Source: Dolichospermum planctonicum (GTDB lineage: Bacteria > Cyanobacteriota > Cyanobacteriia > Cyanobacteriales > Nostocaceae). Taken from it: 57,130 nucleotides of DNA. The DNA is taken from the NCBI RefSeq assembly GCF_005402965.1, contig NZ_BJCF01000028.1, positions 1-57,130 on the forward strand, in the 5' to 3' direction. Position 1 is the stretch's first letter. Each line of letters begins with the position of its first letter. The notes under the pieces are model-generated. The model had not been told where the DNA came from. It did no database searches and saw nothing but the letters and a program-made list of their open reading frames with translations. Positions 1 to 10,200 of this stretch are shown here, in pieces. The position numbers and the translations under genes are program-made.

Positions 1-505
1 TACACAAAACTGGATCTAGTAACCGTCAGAACGTTTAACTATCCTAACTCTCTTTATTTGCTTAATCTGGTAAAAATGTAAATCCCAAGTTCCAATTAAT
101 TTTAACTGACCAATACCACATTTATCTTTGAAAGTAATGTGCTTACGGTCTTCTAATAGTTTCCATCCAGTTTTATATTCAACTGAACGGTTATTTTTTT
201 GAAATCTGGGATAACCCTTCTTACCTGGAACTTTTGCTTTGCAATTATCAAAAAATCTTTTAATTGCAAATGCCGCTCTCTCGGCTGCTGCTTGTCTAGC
301 CATTGAGTTTAATTTATCTGCAAAATCAAATTCATTAGCTAATACCGCAGTGTATTTATTCAGGTCGTAATATTTAACATTTTGATTGATTGTCCATCCA
401 AAAGCGCAAGCACTTATTACGGATGAATTGGGTTATCCGTATAGCTTCATCAATTTTTTGATATTGCTGCTTTGTGCCTTTGGCTTTAAATTCAAAAACA
501 ATCAT
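1..505 (-). pseudogene. Decayed IS200/IS605-type TnpB (N-terminal and middle part)
   Basis: The minus strand encodes the start of an IS1341/TnpB-like protein: ATG at 505 (MIVFEFKAKG...), then the typical IRNKCLRFWMD segment, an AAERAAFAIKRFFDNCK helix and a KGYPRFQK motif. TnpB is the RNA-guided nuclease of IS200/IS605 elements. The reading frame breaks twice. A one-base shift near 374-380 moves the frame from ...NQSKC to the continuing YYDLNKYTAVLANEFDF. A TAG at 16-18 lies where the frame otherwise continues as IQFCV up to the window edge. The C-terminal catalytic half lies outside the window. No TnpA is visible. It is almost certainly inactive. Confidence 0.85.
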
Positions 506-787
506 TTTTTTATTACTAATTCGACCTGTTTTCAGTATAGTATACTTTAGGAAATTCACCAACCTCTAAGATTGGTAAAAATGAAACTACCCTCTCTCAT
601 GATTAAGCTGCGCTTAATATCCCTTGAAGGGTGTTTAATTTTTGCCCGCATTACATCCTCACCCTGTAGAGGGATGGGGTATTACGACGTTTTCTGATAA
701 AATGTATGCTTATTCCTCTGGGCGCCTCTGCGTGAGAAAAAAATTTAGATGCGTAATAGCTTACAGCAGGTAGATTCCATTATAATT

Positions 788-834
788 GAGGCAGAGCCTC
801 AAAATTACGTTCCCAGACTCCGGCTGGGAACGAG
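788..834. repeat. Dispersed palindromic repeat (two hairpins)
   Basis: Two adjacent hairpins, gaggcagagcctc and cgttcccag...ctgggaacg, lie just downstream of the LCP gene stop. I recognise this pair as a common intergenic repeat of filamentous cyanobacteria. It could also end transcription of the LCP gene, but no U-tract follows it. The remaining sequence from 563 to 853 holds only short hairpins (for example attaag...cttaat near 601), which may be the left end of the decayed IS element. Confidence 0.6.
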
Positions 835-853
835 ATAAATGTGATAAATGTGA

Positions 854-2269
854 TTAAGGATGAGGAGAATTTTGGAAAATGGCTTGGTTTTGAAACCAAT
901 CCTTACCCACCTGGATACTAATATCTGAACCAATATTACCAGTGCTTTCTACGCGCACTTCCCCAAATCCCAAAAGACTACGTAATGATTCCGCACTATT
1001 TCCATCTCCTTGTTGTGCTACAATGTGAGTTACCTCTAAGGGTTGTCCCCAGGGTTTAGAGATAAAAACATTGGTATATCCGGCTTTTTCCAATGTTCTA
1101 ATTAGGGGACGCAATTGTGAGCGATCGCTCCCTGTACTGTCTTGAATAGCCACACGCAAATGACTAGGATCACTGGACTGTAGTTCTGTTTTCCCTTCTA
1201 AATCAAAATGCTGGGATACTAATTTACCAATAGCTCGTCGATCTGGTACCCAGTAGCTGGCATCAAACTCACGGTTTTCACTAAAGCGCCCAGGTAACAT
1301 TAACATTTGCATATTTGAGCGACTGGTTTTTGAGCCAAAACCCACCAGTGCTATTAATTCTTCAACGGATAAGTTTGTATCAATATTTTCCTTAACAACA
1401 TTGAGAATTTCCGGTACTCGCGTGAGAGTTTTCGGGTTGAGAGTTTGTTCAATTAACGAACGTAACACCATTTGCTGACGCTGAATCCGACCAATATCGC
1501 CCAACTCATCATGACGATAACGTAATAATTGTAACGCTTGTTCACCGTTAAGATGTTGTTGACCTGCTTTTAAATTAATATATAAATGCTGAGAATCATC
1601 CCGATATTTCATATCTTTGGGGACATAGATATTGACCCCACCCAAAGCTTCAATTAACTTACTAACTCCTAAAACATTAATGCGTACATAGCGATCTACC
1701 CCAACTCCGCCCAAAAGATTACTAACGGTTTTCGCTGTTAAAGCCGGACCTCCCTCCACATTAGCAGCATTAATTTTTTTCATTCCATGGCCTTCAATTT
1801 CTGTGCGGGTATCTCTAGGAACAGAAAGCATGACTATTTTGTTTGTCTCTGGATCAAATTTGATCAACAACATGACATCAGAAAGACCGTCAAAAGAATT
1901 AATTTGGGGTAAATAACCGAGACTTTTGCTATCAACGGGGGGGTTCTGTATGTCTGGGGGTAGTACACTCATACCCATGAGTAGGATATTTACAGGACGA
2001 GTTAATTGAGAAAATTGTAACCCATTTCCAGAGATGCGATCGCCATCAAATACTGCTTCTTCCTGGGGACTAAGTTGAGCTTGTTGCAAAGGTGTACTTT
2101 CCCAAGAAACAGCCAACAGCGCTCCTGCAAGTCCTGATACTATAGCAATCCCTCCCATGCCCACCGTAAACCATAGCCACCGTCCCGATTTTGACGGGCG
2201 AGAAATTTTCCCCCTATATTTAGCTTTTGCGGCTCTTTTTTGTGCGGCTGATGTTTTTTGACTAGTCAC
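854..2269 (-). CDS. LytR-CpsA-Psr (LCP) family protein with LytR_C domain
   Basis: A 471-residue membrane protein starting at GTG 2269, preceded by GAGAGGA. Residues 1-30 are basic and cytoplasmic, followed by one membrane helix (about 31-56). The LCP catalytic domain (about 93-275) follows outside the membrane, with the conserved GLSDVMLL (Asp131), SVPRDTR (Arg152-Asp153) and LLRYRHDELGDIGRIQRQQ motifs. A LytR C-terminal domain lies at about 368-455. LCP enzymes transfer lipid-linked glycans onto peptidoglycan or other acceptors; in cyanobacteria the substrate is probably an envelope polysaccharide (inference). No operon partner is evident. The family call is firm, the substrate is not known. 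Confidence 0.93.
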   Translation of the reverse strand: MTSQKTSAAQKRAAKAKYRGKISRPSKSGRWLWFTVGMGGIAIVSGLAGALLAVSWESTPLQQAQLSPQEEAVFDGDRISGNGLQFSQLTRPVNILLMGMSVLPPDIQNPPVDSKSLGYLPQINSFDGLSDVMLLIKFDPETNKIVMLSVPRDTRTEIEGHGMKKINAANVEGGPALTAKTVSNLLGGVGVDRYVRINVLGVSKLIEALGGVNIYVPKDMKYRDDSQHLYINLKAGQQHLNGEQALQLLRYRHDELGDIGRIQRQQMVLRSLIEQTLNPKTLTRVPEILNVVKENIDTNLSVEELIALVGFGSKTSRSNMQMLMLPGRFSENREFDASYWVPDRRAIGKLVSQHFDLEGKTELQSSDPSHLRVAIQDSTGSDRSQLRPLIRTLEKAGYTNVFISKPWGQPLEVTHIVAQQGDGNSAESLRSLLGFGEVRVESTGNIGSDISIQVGKDWFQNQAIFQNSPHP

Positions 2270-2424
2270 AGACTTCCTCTCACCTACGATTTTGAATAAC
2301 GTAAATTTGCCGACTCAATAGATCTAAAACAAATCAGACTATGATAGCTAATTTTTGATTAAGTTTGCTATGGGGAAGGACTAAATACAATAATCTTCAA
2401 CTAACTTCATTTTTATTGAAAAGT

Positions 2425-2632
2425 TCAGTAGTTCTTTCTTGGCCTTTGCTTATTCCCGAACATCCATATCAAAGCTAAAGCGGTAGACAAACGGCTCACC
2501 GTTAGTTGTTCTCGACTACTCCGACCTTTGTAGAGAGTCCACAGAGACGGAAAAAAAGCCGATAATGGGAATCAAACAGAAAATTAGTTGTGTTTTCGGG
2601 ACATCTGTATCTTTTGCTGGCTGGCTATCCAT
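2425..2632 (-). pseudogene. Small cyanobacterial membrane protein gene, frameshifted in a homopolymer
   Basis: Reading the minus strand from ATG 2632 gives a short protein with a hydrophobic stretch (TQLIFCLIPIIGFF). After a run of seven T (forward-strand A-run near 2551) this frame soon stops. Removing one T joins it to a second frame reading PSLWTLYKGRSSREQLTVSR and then LSTALALIWMFGN, ending at 2425. The joined product (about 68 residues, two hydrophobic segments) resembles a small conserved membrane protein I recall from Nostocales; I know no function for it. The shift could be a true mutation or a sequencing error in the homopolymer. An in-frame ATG at 2650 is an alternative start. Confidence 0.6.
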
Positions 2633-3066
2633 AGTGGTTGATGTGATCATAAACTAAAGATGGTGAATAAAAGTCATTAAGCTAGAGCTAGTCCTAATCT
2701 GACAATTTTCAAGACAAAGCTATAGTTCTGCGGACAAAAATCAATATATTTTAGTTAAAAAAATCAACTACTTGATATATAATCCTAAGATATCAAGTAT
2801 CAAGTATTAAATTAAGACTATTGCCGACACGAAAACCCAGCAATGATAGTGGTAGTTTTTTTCAAAACTTTCACAAAAGAAAGATGGCTGCGCCGTCGAA
2901 GACAGATAAACGCGTTGGGCTACAGCGTGTGAGTCTACTGAGGGATAACCGCTCCGATGCTCCTGCTAAAGTAGAAAGTAAAGTCTAGCTTTGTCTAGGT
3001 TTTATATAGCAGATCATATTCTGTAAAGAAGAAATCACCTGAGTTCTATAGTGTAATTATCTAAAA
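2633..3066. other. Intergenic region upstream of the permease gene
   Basis: No gene is visible. The stretch holds short direct repeats of atcaagtat near 2795-2810 and a G+C-richer segment near 2885-2965 that resembles degenerate interspersed repeat sequence. The promoter of the rightward permease gene should lie in the last 100 bases, but I see no clear -35/-10 pair. Confidence 0.4.
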
Positions 3067-4161
3067 ATGCAGACACGAAAGCTACTTAATTGGTGGCAAA
3101 CACTGACACCCATAGCAAGATTTTTAGCAATTGCCCTACTTGCACCCCTATTAGTTCTCAATGGTTGGGCTATTGCCACAATTTTCGATTATTTTCACTC
3201 CCTGATTGTTATTTTAGTCGGAGCTTCGGTACTAGCCTTTCTCCTCAACTACCCAGTCAGTTGGATGGAAAACCACGGAGCTAAACGAGAACAAGTGGCT
3301 ATCTTAGTGTTTTTATTAGCATTATCCATTTTATTAGCCCTAGGTATCACCCTGTTTCCCCTGGCACTGACTCAAGCACAACAACTGGTAGCCCGTTTAC
3401 CAGAATTAATTGATTCAGGACGTTCTCAATTAATGATACTCAATGATAAAGCAGAAAGCGCGGGTTTGCCAATTAATTTGGATGCTTTAGCAACACAAAT
3501 TAATGATCGCGTTAAGGGACAATTACAATCTATAGCCGGACAGGCACTAAACCTAGCCGTAGTCACTGTTACCAGTTTATTAGATTTTTTGCTGACAGTA
3601 GTATTAACTTTTTATTTATTACAACATGGGAGCGAACTTTGGGAAAGCTTAGTACAATGGCTACCTTCTAAATTTCGTGATCCTTTTTCCAATACAGTCC
3701 GTTTAAGCTTTCAAAATTTTTTTATTACCCAATTAATCTTATCCACCTGTATGGCTTCTGCTCTCATTCCCGCCTTTTTGTGGTTGAAAGTCCCTTTTGG
3801 GTTATTATTTGGATTGACGATTGGACTTATGGCACTTATCCCCTTTGGTGGTTCTGTGGGTATCGCCCTGACAACTTCTTTAGTCTCACTTCAAGATGTG
3901 AGTATGGGGATAAGAGTATTAATAGCAGCGGTAATTGTACAGCAAATCCTAGAAAATCTGATCGCACCGCGGATTTTAGGTAGTTTTACTGGTTTAAATC
4001 CCGTTTGGATTTTAATTTCTGTCTTGACTGGAGCGAGAATTGGCGGACTCTTGGGGGTAATTCTCGCAGTTCCCTGTGCTGTGGTCATTAAAAGCATTAT
4101 CAGCGCCATTCGTCCCCCAGTTATGAATCTTGATACAGAAAAATCTTTTACTAGTCCGTAA
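3067..4161 (+). CDS. AI-2E / PerM family membrane transporter
   Basis: A 364-residue polytopic membrane protein with about eight helices. It has the family layout: an N-terminal pair of helices (about 17-62), a third helix (about 76-99), a long amphipathic segment (about 100-165, TQAQQLVARLPELIDSGR...), then the C-terminal helical bundle with LIPFGGSVGIAL and a terminal ILISVLTGARIGGLLGVILAVPCAVVI repeat-like segment. Length fits the family (about 340-380). Members export AI-2 or act in Na+/H+ exchange; the substrate here is unknown. The gene stands alone, between divergent and convergent neighbours. Confidence 0.9.
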   Translation: MQTRKLLNWWQTLTPIARFLAIALLAPLLVLNGWAIATIFDYFHSLIVILVGASVLAFLLNYPVSWMENHGAKREQVAILVFLLALSILLALGITLFPLALTQAQQLVARLPELIDSGRSQLMILNDKAESAGLPINLDALATQINDRVKGQLQSIAGQALNLAVVTVTSLLDFLLTVVLTFYLLQHGSELWESLVQWLPSKFRDPFSNTVRLSFQNFFITQLILSTCMASALIPAFLWLKVPFGLLFGLTIGLMALIPFGGSVGIALTTSLVSLQDVSMGIRVLIAAVIVQQILENLIAPRILGSFTGLNPVWILISVLTGARIGGLLGVILAVPCAVVIKSIISAIRPPVMNLDTEKSFTSP

Positions 4162-4292
4162 TAGCTACACCCATAACACCAGCAAAATTTGCGAAAATAG
4201 TAGGTTAACTTATTTTATCGCTGTTGTTGATCAAAGATATGAATAGGTTTCACCCAAAAACGCAAAGACGCAAAAATCAAGGTGAGAAGGGT

Positions 4293-4439
4293 TCAATTTC
4301 TTATGTTAGCCGAGGAGTAACTAAATACACTTAACAACATCACACCAGCGGCCGCCAAAACATACCGTCTTCCTAAACTTACGCCATAGCGTCGTTGTAA
4401 AAAATTGCTTTTGATAGGATTGATTTTCTTATGGTTCAT
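4293..4439 (-). CDS. Short ORF, 48 residues, with a strong ribosome binding site
   Basis: The minus strand has GGAGG six bases before ATG 4439 and an open frame of 48 codons ending TGA at 4293. The product starts MNHKKINPIKSNFLQRRYGV, is very basic in its N-terminal half, and has one hydrophobic stretch near the C-terminus (YVLAAAGVMLLSVFSYSSA). It could be a small membrane-associated protein. I do not recognise the family. It lies downstream of the permease gene on the opposite strand. The good ribosome binding site is the main argument that it is real. Confidence 0.45.
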   Translation of the reverse strand: MNHKKINPIKSNFLQRRYGVSLGRRYVLAAAGVMLLSVFSYSSANIRN

Positions 4440-4582
4440 GTTTTACCTCCATTGTGCTTTGATTTTTGCGTCTTTATCTAGTCAGACGTTGATAATGTAC
4501 TATTTGTTCACTATCTCATGTCCAATTTGATCAATCCTCAACGGTTACAATTTTGGTAACGAATATCTATTTTACCTAAGTC

Positions 4583-7270
4583 CTATGGAATCATAGTAAA
4601 TTTCCCGTCCTTAACCTCTATAAGTACAGACTGTCCTTGACGCTCTCTTTCTTTGGTGAACTGGAGTGGATAACCTGATGTTTCTTTATTGTTAAGGTCA
4701 ACATTTTTCAATCTTTCTAATACCTTAGCCCGGTTATTATCTTGGGTATTATCTTTTGATAAAGCTTGAATAAAAGCCTGGGTCGCATCAAAACTGGTTG
4801 CAGTCCGCCAACTAATACCTCCGCCCCATTTTTTTCCATATTTTTCAGCAAAAGCCCTTGCTGGTGAAGTTTCTCTAAACCAAGGAACTGATAAAATCAT
4901 TCCTTCTACAGCCTTTCCACCTTTGATTAAGGTATCATTGCTATAAAGAGTGTGTCCACCTAATAAACTTAAAGGTGAATTATCATCTTTGTTCGCTTTA
5001 GCAATCTCAATTGTAGTATTAGTGTGTTCTGTATCTGGAAATAAGATAGCAGCTTCCGCTTTAAATTTATTGAAATTAACTTCTTCTCTTGGATCAAATT
5101 CTTTGTCACTTAAATCAATTGTATGAACTACCTTACCACCCATTTTTTCAAATTCATCTGTAAATGCCTCTGTGATACTCTTGCTATAGGGGCTGTTAGG
5201 ATTATTAAAAATCACGACTTTTTTAAACCCTAGACTATTAGTATATTGAGCTAATTTTTTTCCAGCAATTTCATCAGAATCAACTACTCTAAAGAAAACT
5301 GAGCTTTTTAATAAATTACTAGTAGCAGTAGAGGAAATAATTGCTAAACCAGCTTTTTTATATGCTGGTATTACAGCTTTAGTAACATCGCTAGAATTAT
5401 GTCCAATTACTCCTAATATAGAATTATCTTTGACTATTTCCTGGACTACTTGTTTTGCTTCCTCTGGGTTATTACTATCATTAACAATGACAACTTTCAA
5501 TAATAACCCGTTTGAGCCTTGATTATCATTAAATTGATTTTGTGCTTGAGCTACACCACGTAATATTTCTTGAGCATTATCATTATTAGTTTTGCTGTCT
5601 ATAGGTACAACCACTGCTAAACTCACGGAAGAACTATTTTGACTAGCGCGAGCGTTATTGTAGTAAATTAATACTTCTGGGTCGTAGGGATTTGCTTTGA
5701 CAGCTTGTTGAAATAAATTAGCTGCTTCTTGATAATTACCATTTTTAAAGGCTGCAATACCCTGGTCACGAAAGCGATTATTAATATTAGAAAATAATGT
5801 TTTATCACCTTGACTAATTGTATTATTATCCGGTGCATAAGAGGGTGTATAAAGGGAATTAGAACGTAAACTTAAACTAGCTACGAAAATACTAGCCGCA
5901 ATTGTCATGGTAGTTGCAACTGCTGTTAAAACCATTATCGGTCGTTTTGCGGAAGTATTTGCAGAAATATTAGTATAACTATTGCTATTAGCTGTTATTG
6001 ACGACGCAGAAGATATGGTAGGTTTTAGGAAATATGAAGAATCTGAATCACCATATATGTTCATGTTGCTTATGTGATTATTCTCAACTATCTCTGGTAG
6101 TTGGATCATCTCTTTCTGGTTAGGAATTTTTTTTTGCTCAAATTCATGGAATTGACCGATTTGATCTTGCAGAGGATAACGTTTTATAATCCAGCGACGC
6201 ACCAATTCTACTTTGATTTTCTCTCCGGTTGCATCTAAAAAACCATTGTCTACCAGTTGTTTTCGCGCTTGATTAATCAGTTGATTTTTTGCGTCAATTC
6301 CCTGAATTTCTAGTAATTTTAAGTAGTTTTTTCCAGTTTCTTGAGCTTGTGCAATTGCGGAAAAAACGACTTGTTCGGGAATGGAAAAAGCATACCAAAA
6401 CCAGGATAAACCAGCTTCACCGATTTCAATCGCTGTATCTACAATTCTTTCTACGTCTGCACTAGTAATTTTAAAACTATTCTTTTCTCGCGCTCTGCTG
6501 AAAATAGCAAAGCATATTATTTGTGTACAATATGGATGTCCTGCGGATAGATTGAAAATCGCTTTGATAGCTTCTTCTTCATATTCAAGTACACCTTGGG
6601 CTGGTTTCGTAATTAATTCCTTCGTACTATCTTTATCCAATAACCCAATTTTTATCTTAGGTACATCTTCAAATATTTTCAGGATATTAAGTGTACTTGC
6701 TAAATGTTCTCCTATGGATATAACTATAAATAATTTATTATTTCTTTTAGTGATATCAGATAATCGGCGGAAAATCTTTTTTGTAAATGTTTCTATGGCC
6801 GATGATTCTAAATCTTGACCAATTAAAGCATCAAATTCATCGAGCAGTAAAACTAAATTTTTGTTTTCTAATTGTTGATAAACTTGGGGTAAGAACTGAC
6901 GTTCAAAGATATTAATTTCTAATTCTAATTCTGTGGTTGTGGGTGGTGATATGCTAGTTTCTAGCTCTAAATTATCTACGATTGCTTGAGCTAGTGCTGC
7001 TAAAATACTACTCCAGGGCTGCTGACTGTAAAATGATAAATCAAAGGTAACAAAAACAAACCCATTCACTTCCGCCAATTGTTGGGGAATACTAAGGATA
7101 ATAGATGATTTACCAATACGTCTTTGTCCGTATAACAATAGTAATTTTTGAGACTGTTGAAGATTCTTTTGAATAAGCTGAAATATACTTTTTCGGCCAA
7201 ACAGGGACTCTCGGTAGCCAATGGGACGACCGATAATGTATGGGTTTCTGTGAAGGTTGGAAGTAATCAT
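4583..7270 (-). CDS. AAA ATPase - membrane helix - TPR - periplasmic binding protein fusion
   Basis: An 895-residue predicted one-component receptor. Residues about 20-370 form an AAA-like ATPase with Walker A GQRRIGKSS (48-56), Walker B LVLLLDEFD (139-147) and a C-terminal winged-helix-like part (about 300-365). A low-complexity Ser/Asn linker (about 400-442) leads to one membrane helix (about 444-468). Outside the membrane come a TPR-like pair (about 500-540) and a type 1 branched-chain-amino-acid-type binding domain (about 549-895; VIGHNSSDVTKAVIP, AIISSTATS, NPNSPYSKSI). The ligand is unknown. The gene lies 26 bp after its longer paralogue, probably in one transcript. Such fusions occur in cyanobacteria, but I know no characterised member. 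An ATPase gated by an external ligand is an inference. Confidence 0.85.
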   Translation of the reverse strand: MITSNLHRNPYIIGRPIGYRESLFGRKSIFQLIQKNLQQSQKLLLLYGQRRIGKSSIILSIPQQLAEVNGFVFVTFDLSFYSQQPWSSILAALAQAIVDNLELETSISPPTTTELELEINIFERQFLPQVYQQLENKNLVLLLDEFDALIGQDLESSAIETFTKKIFRRLSDITKRNNKLFIVISIGEHLASTLNILKIFEDVPKIKIGLLDKDSTKELITKPAQGVLEYEEEAIKAIFNLSAGHPYCTQIICFAIFSRAREKNSFKITSADVERIVDTAIEIGEAGLSWFWYAFSIPEQVVFSAIAQAQETGKNYLKLLEIQGIDAKNQLINQARKQLVDNGFLDATGEKIKVELVRRWIIKRYPLQDQIGQFHEFEQKKIPNQKEMIQLPEIVENNHISNMNIYGDSDSSYFLKPTISSASSITANSNSYTNISANTSAKRPIMVLTAVATTMTIAASIFVASLSLRSNSLYTPSYAPDNNTISQGDKTLFSNINNRFRDQGIAAFKNGNYQEAANLFQQAVKANPYDPEVLIYYNNARASQNSSSVSLAVVVPIDSKTNNDNAQEILRGVAQAQNQFNDNQGSNGLLLKVVIVNDSNNPEEAKQVVQEIVKDNSILGVIGHNSSDVTKAVIPAYKKAGLAIISSTATSNLLKSSVFFRVVDSDEIAGKKLAQYTNSLGFKKVVIFNNPNSPYSKSITEAFTDEFEKMGGKVVHTIDLSDKEFDPREEVNFNKFKAEAAILFPDTEHTNTTIEIAKANKDDNSPLSLLGGHTLYSNDTLIKGGKAVEGMILSVPWFRETSPARAFAEKYGKKWGGGISWRTATSFDATQAFIQALSKDNTQDNNRAKVLERLKNVDLNNKETSGYPLQFTKERERQGQSVLIEVKDGKFTMIP

Positions 7271-7296
7271 GCTCTAATCATACATCTAATCTCCTA

Positions 7297-10200
7297 TTAT
7301 AACCCATTCAATTCAATGGGAACAAATTTACCATCTTTAACTTGAACAAGAATAGATTGCCCTTCGCGTTCTCTTTCTTCTGTAAACTTGAGTTGATAAC
7401 CTGATGTTTCATTCCTATCAAGTTTGATACTTGGTAATTTTTCTAACAAATTAGTTCGTGTGACATTGTTAGATAGAGCTTTGATAAATGCCTGGGTAGC
7501 ATCAAAGCTAGTTGCAGTGCGCCAACTAATACCTCCACCCCATTCTTGCTCAGACCTTTCAGCAAATGGTCTTGCTGGAGATGATTCTCTAAACCAGGGT
7601 GTAGCAACAATTAAACCCTCTACATTCTTTGAGGTTTTATCGCTATAAAGACTGTCTCCACCTAACATTTTTAACTCTTTTACTCGTCCGTCTTGGGGGT
7701 TATCCTTGAGTCTGGCATTCCTACGGGTAATTTCTTTAGCAATATTGATGGCAGTAGGAGTGCTTTGTGTATCTGGAAACAACATAGCAGCTTGTGCAAA
7801 TTTATCTCTACTATAGACAGTGGCAGAAATTTCTCTCCTCGCATCAAAATTGATATCAGTTAAATCAATTAGGGGTTTACGAACCACCTCACCGCCTAAT
7901 TTTTCAAAGCGATTAGTAAATACTTCTCTGATACTATTACTATAAGGGCTGTTAGGATTAGCAAAAATGACTGCCCTTTTTAATTTCAAATTATTGAAAG
8001 TGTATTCGGCTAGTTTTTTTCCAGCACTTGCATCAGAAATAACTGTTCTAAAGAAAACAGATCTTTTGAGGAAAACACTAGTCGCGGTGGGAGAAATAAT
8101 TGCTAAACCAGCTTTTTCATATTCCGGTAATGCTGCTTGTGTAGCATCACTAGAATTATGTCCAATTACACCTAATATGGAATTATCTTTAACCAATTGT
8201 TGTGCTAATTGTTGCGTTGATTCCTTGTTATCATCGTTAGCAATGACAATTTCAAGAAACCTATTATTTAAACCTTGATTATCGTTAAATTGGTTTTGAG
8301 CTTGTGCCACACCACGTAAGATTTCTTGAGCGTCGTTTATCTGAGTACCTTGAACTATGGGTACAACGACAGCCAATGTAAAGGGAGAACCCTGTTGACG
8401 AGCACGGGCATTATTATAGTAAATTACTAGTTCTGGATCCTTTTGCTTTGCTTCTATGGACTGTTGAAATAACTTAGCCGCTGCTTGATAATTACCATTT
8501 TTGAAAGCTGCAATACCTTGGTCACGGGAGGGATTATTATTATTAGGAAATAATGTTCTTTCACCTCGGCTAATTTTGCTATTATCTACCACACAAAAAA
8601 CACCTAATTCTTTCTTTTCACCTGGTGGACAGGTTCTAGAAAGCTGCTGATAAATACCAAAACCGAAAACAGATACAACCGTAGCTAATGCAACAAATGT
8701 AACAGGCCTTTTCATGATTTGTGTGAATGGGTTCGGTTTTACTGTTGTGAATGGGTTCGGTTTTACTGTAGTTTGATTTGCTATGATTTGTGGTTGTGAG
8801 CTTAGGGTTTCTACACCTTTTAATACTGTAGTTTGATTTGCTATGATTTGTGGTTGTGAGTTTAGGTTTTCTACACCTTTTAACTTAGATTCAAAAGCCC
8901 TAATTTCCTCCAACCTATCCTGAGATAATTGTCTATTGGGATCAATTTGTAAAACTTGCTCATACTGTTTTCTGGCGCGAGCAAAGTCTTCATTAATGGT
9001 CAGGTTATGTGCGTATTGTTCTAATGTTTGTATAAAACCGTCTTTTCTCTCTTCTGGAGCAATTTTACGGGCTTGTGCATACAGTTCTAAAGCTTTATCT
9101 AAATTGCTTGCTTGGGAATATTCTGTAACTAGATCAAATACAGGTTGTAAGACCCTTTCCTGTTGATCATTAATAGAGTAAAATTTGTAAGCTCGACTGT
9201 AAAGTTCAAAAGCTTGGTCGAATTTTTCTACCTGTAAATATTCTTTCGCCAGAGAGGTTACAGTTTGAAAATTATTAGGATTAATTCCTAATGCTTCTTC
9301 ATAAAGTTGTAATGCTATTTGCGGTTGATTTTGTGCTACCGAACAAAGATTCTCAACGTCTTGCTGATTAACTTCTGCTAAATTACTAATCTCATCTTTT
9401 AGCTGATGTTTCTGCAATAACCAAAGCCGGACTAACTCAATTTTGACTCTTTTGAACTCATTTAAAAAACCATAGTCAGCCATTTCTTTGGCTACCTGAG
9501 TTAAGGAATCTGTTAATATGCCATAATTCCTTAGTAGTAGCTTGGGGCTATAGGAAACTTGGTCATCTTGCTCTTCTCTATGTTGGGCTTCTGCTGCTGC
9601 TGAAAAAACAACTTTTGCTTGAGGATATAAACCATTCCAAAACCATGCTAAACCAGGTTCCCCTGTTTCAATTGCTTTATCTATGATAGTTTTAACATCT
9701 TCTGCATTTATTGTCCATATCTGACGTTCCCGCGCTAAATTGAAAAGCTCATGGCAAATTAATTGAGTGAAATAAGGATGACCTGCTGATAAACTCAATA
9801 TCTCTTCTATTGCATTTGGCTGATAGGTAACAACTCCTCGAGCAGGTCTGGTAATAAGCATTACAGCACTATCTTTGTCCAGAAAACTGATTTCTTTATA
9901 GGGTGATCCACCCAGCAAAGAAAGTAGATGTGGTAGTTCTTTAAGATGTCGTCCCACTACGGGAATAATAAATAATCGTTCTGTCCATTTTGACAACCAG
10001 TTATTGATTAATCTGAAAAATTCTACATTACCTTCGTTATTTTCTTCACTTAAAACATCGAACTCATCTAACAATAAAACTAGCTTTTTTTCACCTAATA
10101 TATTGTATATTTGAGTTAAAAAATCCTCATGGAAAATTGTAGGATCATCTTCTATATCTTCTGCTGTAGGAGTAAGACTATTTCCTATTTCTTCTCCAAT

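Noticed and set aside
6381-6818. 145-codon plus-strand frame inside the shorter AAA-receptor gene
   Set aside because: It is antisense to a strongly conserved ATPase domain and has no family features; a shadow frame.
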